Shown here: piece after piece, positions 5,998 through 6,744 of the stretch
Position numbering within the stretch: the first letter of the stretch is position 1
How the letters are laid out: every line of letters starts with the position of its first letter
Origin: Candidatus Delongbacteria bacterium
GTDB taxonomy: Bacteria; UBA4055
Direction of reading: 5' to 3'
Assembly (NCBI GenBank): GCA_028702975.1
Contig: JAQVNT010000085.1
Coordinates: 1-6,744, forward strand
Length of the DNA stretch: 6,744 nt
Notes under the pieces: model-generated
Told to the model about the DNA's origin: nothing
Databases searched by the model: none
What the model saw: the letters and a program-made list of their open reading frames with translations, nothing else
Made by a program: the position numbers and the translations under genes

Positions 5998-6526
5998 ATT
6001 CTTCAAAATAAGCAGCCCAGACCCTTGCGTCAAGTGAGCAGTCCGGATAGGCTTTAAGGTAATCGGTGAGTTCAGCTTTAACCTCGTGCCTGTCGAACTC
6101 AAGTACTTCGATCTCTTCTGAGTCATCAAGCTCTTGTTCGCTTTTAGAAGTCACTTTTATATCGACCATATAGATAATTTCTGATGTGATGCCTGCCGAT
6201 GTGCAAAGGGGTGGAGAGACCGATGTGATTTCACCTTTATACCCGGTCTCTTCGAGAAGTTCTCTCAAAGCTGTAGCTTCGGGTGTTTCACCCTTGTCTA
6301 TCAGCCCTGCCGGGAATTCTATCGAAAACATGTTGATCGGGTATCTGAACTGTTTCACAAGAATCACTTTATCTTCGTGGTAAGCGTTAACTACGACAGC
6401 TTTGGTGTCCCGTGCCCGCTCGAGAAATTCCCATTTTTTGACCGCACCGGTCTTGTCCTCGAACTCGGTAATGTAGAAATGAGAAAAATCGCCGTCGAAA
6501 ACTTTATATTTTTTCAGAATTTTCAT
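5996..6526 (-). CDS. Nudix hydrolase, ADP-ribose pyrophosphatase-like
   Basis: 176 residues with a perfect Nudix box GX5EX7REUXEEXGU at residues 74-96 (G74, E80, R88-E89, E92-E93, G95, Tyr96), which binds the catalytic divalent metal. The upstream VVVNAY..DKVILVKQFRYP and SIEFPAGLIDKGE match the NudF/ADP-ribose pyrophosphatase subgroup, which hydrolyses ADP-ribose to AMP and ribose-5-phosphate (or related nucleoside diphosphate sugars) in the cytosol. Downstream, CTSAGITSE (108-116) occupies the place of the SPG..E segment diagnostic of ADP-ribose hydrolases, but with Ala for Pro, so the substrate is less certain. The start codon overlaps the stop of the upstream membrane-protein gene as ATGA, indicating a two-gene unit. 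Its stop codon lies within the terminator T-tract of the convergent cold-shock gene. Confidence 0.92.
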   Translation of the reverse strand: MKILKKYKVFDGDFSHFYITEFEDKTGAVKKWEFLERARDTKAVVVNAYHEDKVILVKQFRYPINMFSIEFPAGLIDKGETPEATALRELLEETGYKGEITSVSPPLCTSAGITSEIIYMVDIKVTSKSEQELDDSEEIEVLEFDRHEVKAELTDYLKAYPDCSLDARVWAAYFEE

Positions 6527-6744
6527 TTAATCTTCTCGCCTATCTCTTTTCTGTTCATGAAAAAGAAAAGCAGCATTGCTGTGATAGCGCCAAGGCCGTC
6601 AGAGAGCATGTCTTTCTGCGCATCCCAGACATCGCCCTGGCTTCCCAGCACGGTCATGCCGGCTTCGGGATCGGTCGAGAAGGCGAATATCCACTCGAAA
6701 AGTTCATAAAGCGCGGCTACGGTGAAGATCGCGAAAACAGGGAA
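6523..6744 (-). CDS. DUF2238/YjdF-like inner-membrane protein, C-terminal 73 residues
   Basis: The frame is open to the window edge, so the N-terminal part lies beyond 6744. The visible peptide begins FPVFAIFTVAALYELFEWIF and continues through GSQGDVWDAQKDMLSDGLGA into a final hydrophobic helix (ITAMLLFFFM) and a basic tail NRKEIGEKIK. The YE.FEW helix and the G-x-QGD-x-WD-x-QKDM motif are characteristic of the DUF2238 (E. coli YjdF) family, polytopic inner-membrane proteins of unknown function with a VanZ-like look. The stop TGA overlaps the Nudix ATG (ATGA), so the two are probably co-translated from a promoter outside the window. Confidence 0.8.
   Translation of the reverse strand, partial: FPVFAIFTVAALYELFEWIFAFSTDPEAGMTVLGSQGDVWDAQKDMLSDGLGAITAMLLFFFMNRKEIGEKIK

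Noticed and set aside
6186..6709. Plus-strand open frames opposite the Nudix and DUF2238 genes
   Set aside because: They are antisense to genes with perfect family motifs and have no motifs of their own.
1..6744. CRISPR arrays, tRNA/rRNA genes, insertion sequences, phage or defence genes
   Set aside because: No spaced direct repeats, cloverleaf structures, terminal inverted repeats, transposase, integrase or nuclease-toxin signatures were found on either strand.

Overview
The window looks like chromosomal DNA from an uncultured Gram-negative bacterium of the wider FCB assemblage (Bacteroidota/Ignavibacteria/Marinimicrobia/Cloacimonadota-like lineages). The evidence is a polypeptide joining a TolB-like propeller to an Omp85-type outer-membrane barrel, two DUF5683-like envelope proteins, moderate base composition, and a strong preference for AGG as the arginine codon. 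The exact phylum cannot be read from the sequence. I see no phage, insertion sequence, CRISPR array, tRNA or rRNA.

Positions 2-5440 (+ strand) hold one tightly packed co-directional gene cluster, probably one operon. In order it encodes: a propeller/Omp85 outer-membrane protein (5' end outside the window), two tandem diverged paralogues of a small membrane-associated envelope family, an intramembrane site-2 protease (M50), a TatD-family metallohydrolase, and a secreted two-TPR protein with a Lys/Glu-rich tail. Junctions are 20 nt, a 1-nt stop/start overlap, 1 nt, 2 nt and a 4-nt ATGA overlap, so translational coupling is likely. Most products act at the envelope; TatD is a cytosolic passenger. 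Just after the TPR gene, an open, coding-like stretch in the +1 frame (to 5570) suggests either a frameshift at an A-run or a small overlapping gene.

Positions 5571-5735 are non-coding and form the leader of a cold-shock protein gene (5736-5939). The leader has a plausible promoter and a base-pairing pattern matching a classical H-type pseudoknot that ends 6 nt before the Shine-Dalgarno sequence. This is the most interesting unexplained structure in the window. A strong intrinsic terminator (5968-5997) closes the gene.

Positions 5996-6744 (- strand) hold a convergent two-gene unit: the C-terminal end of a DUF2238/YjdF-like inner-membrane protein, overlapping by ATGA the start of an ADP-ribose-pyrophosphatase-like Nudix hydrolase. 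The Nudix stop codon lies inside the T-tract of the cold-shock gene's terminator.

No wholly new multi-gene system (defence, secretion or biosynthetic) is evident. The points worth following up are the cold-shock leader pseudoknot, the tandem DUF5683-like paralogues next to an Omp85-type barrel, and the A-run frameshift candidate.
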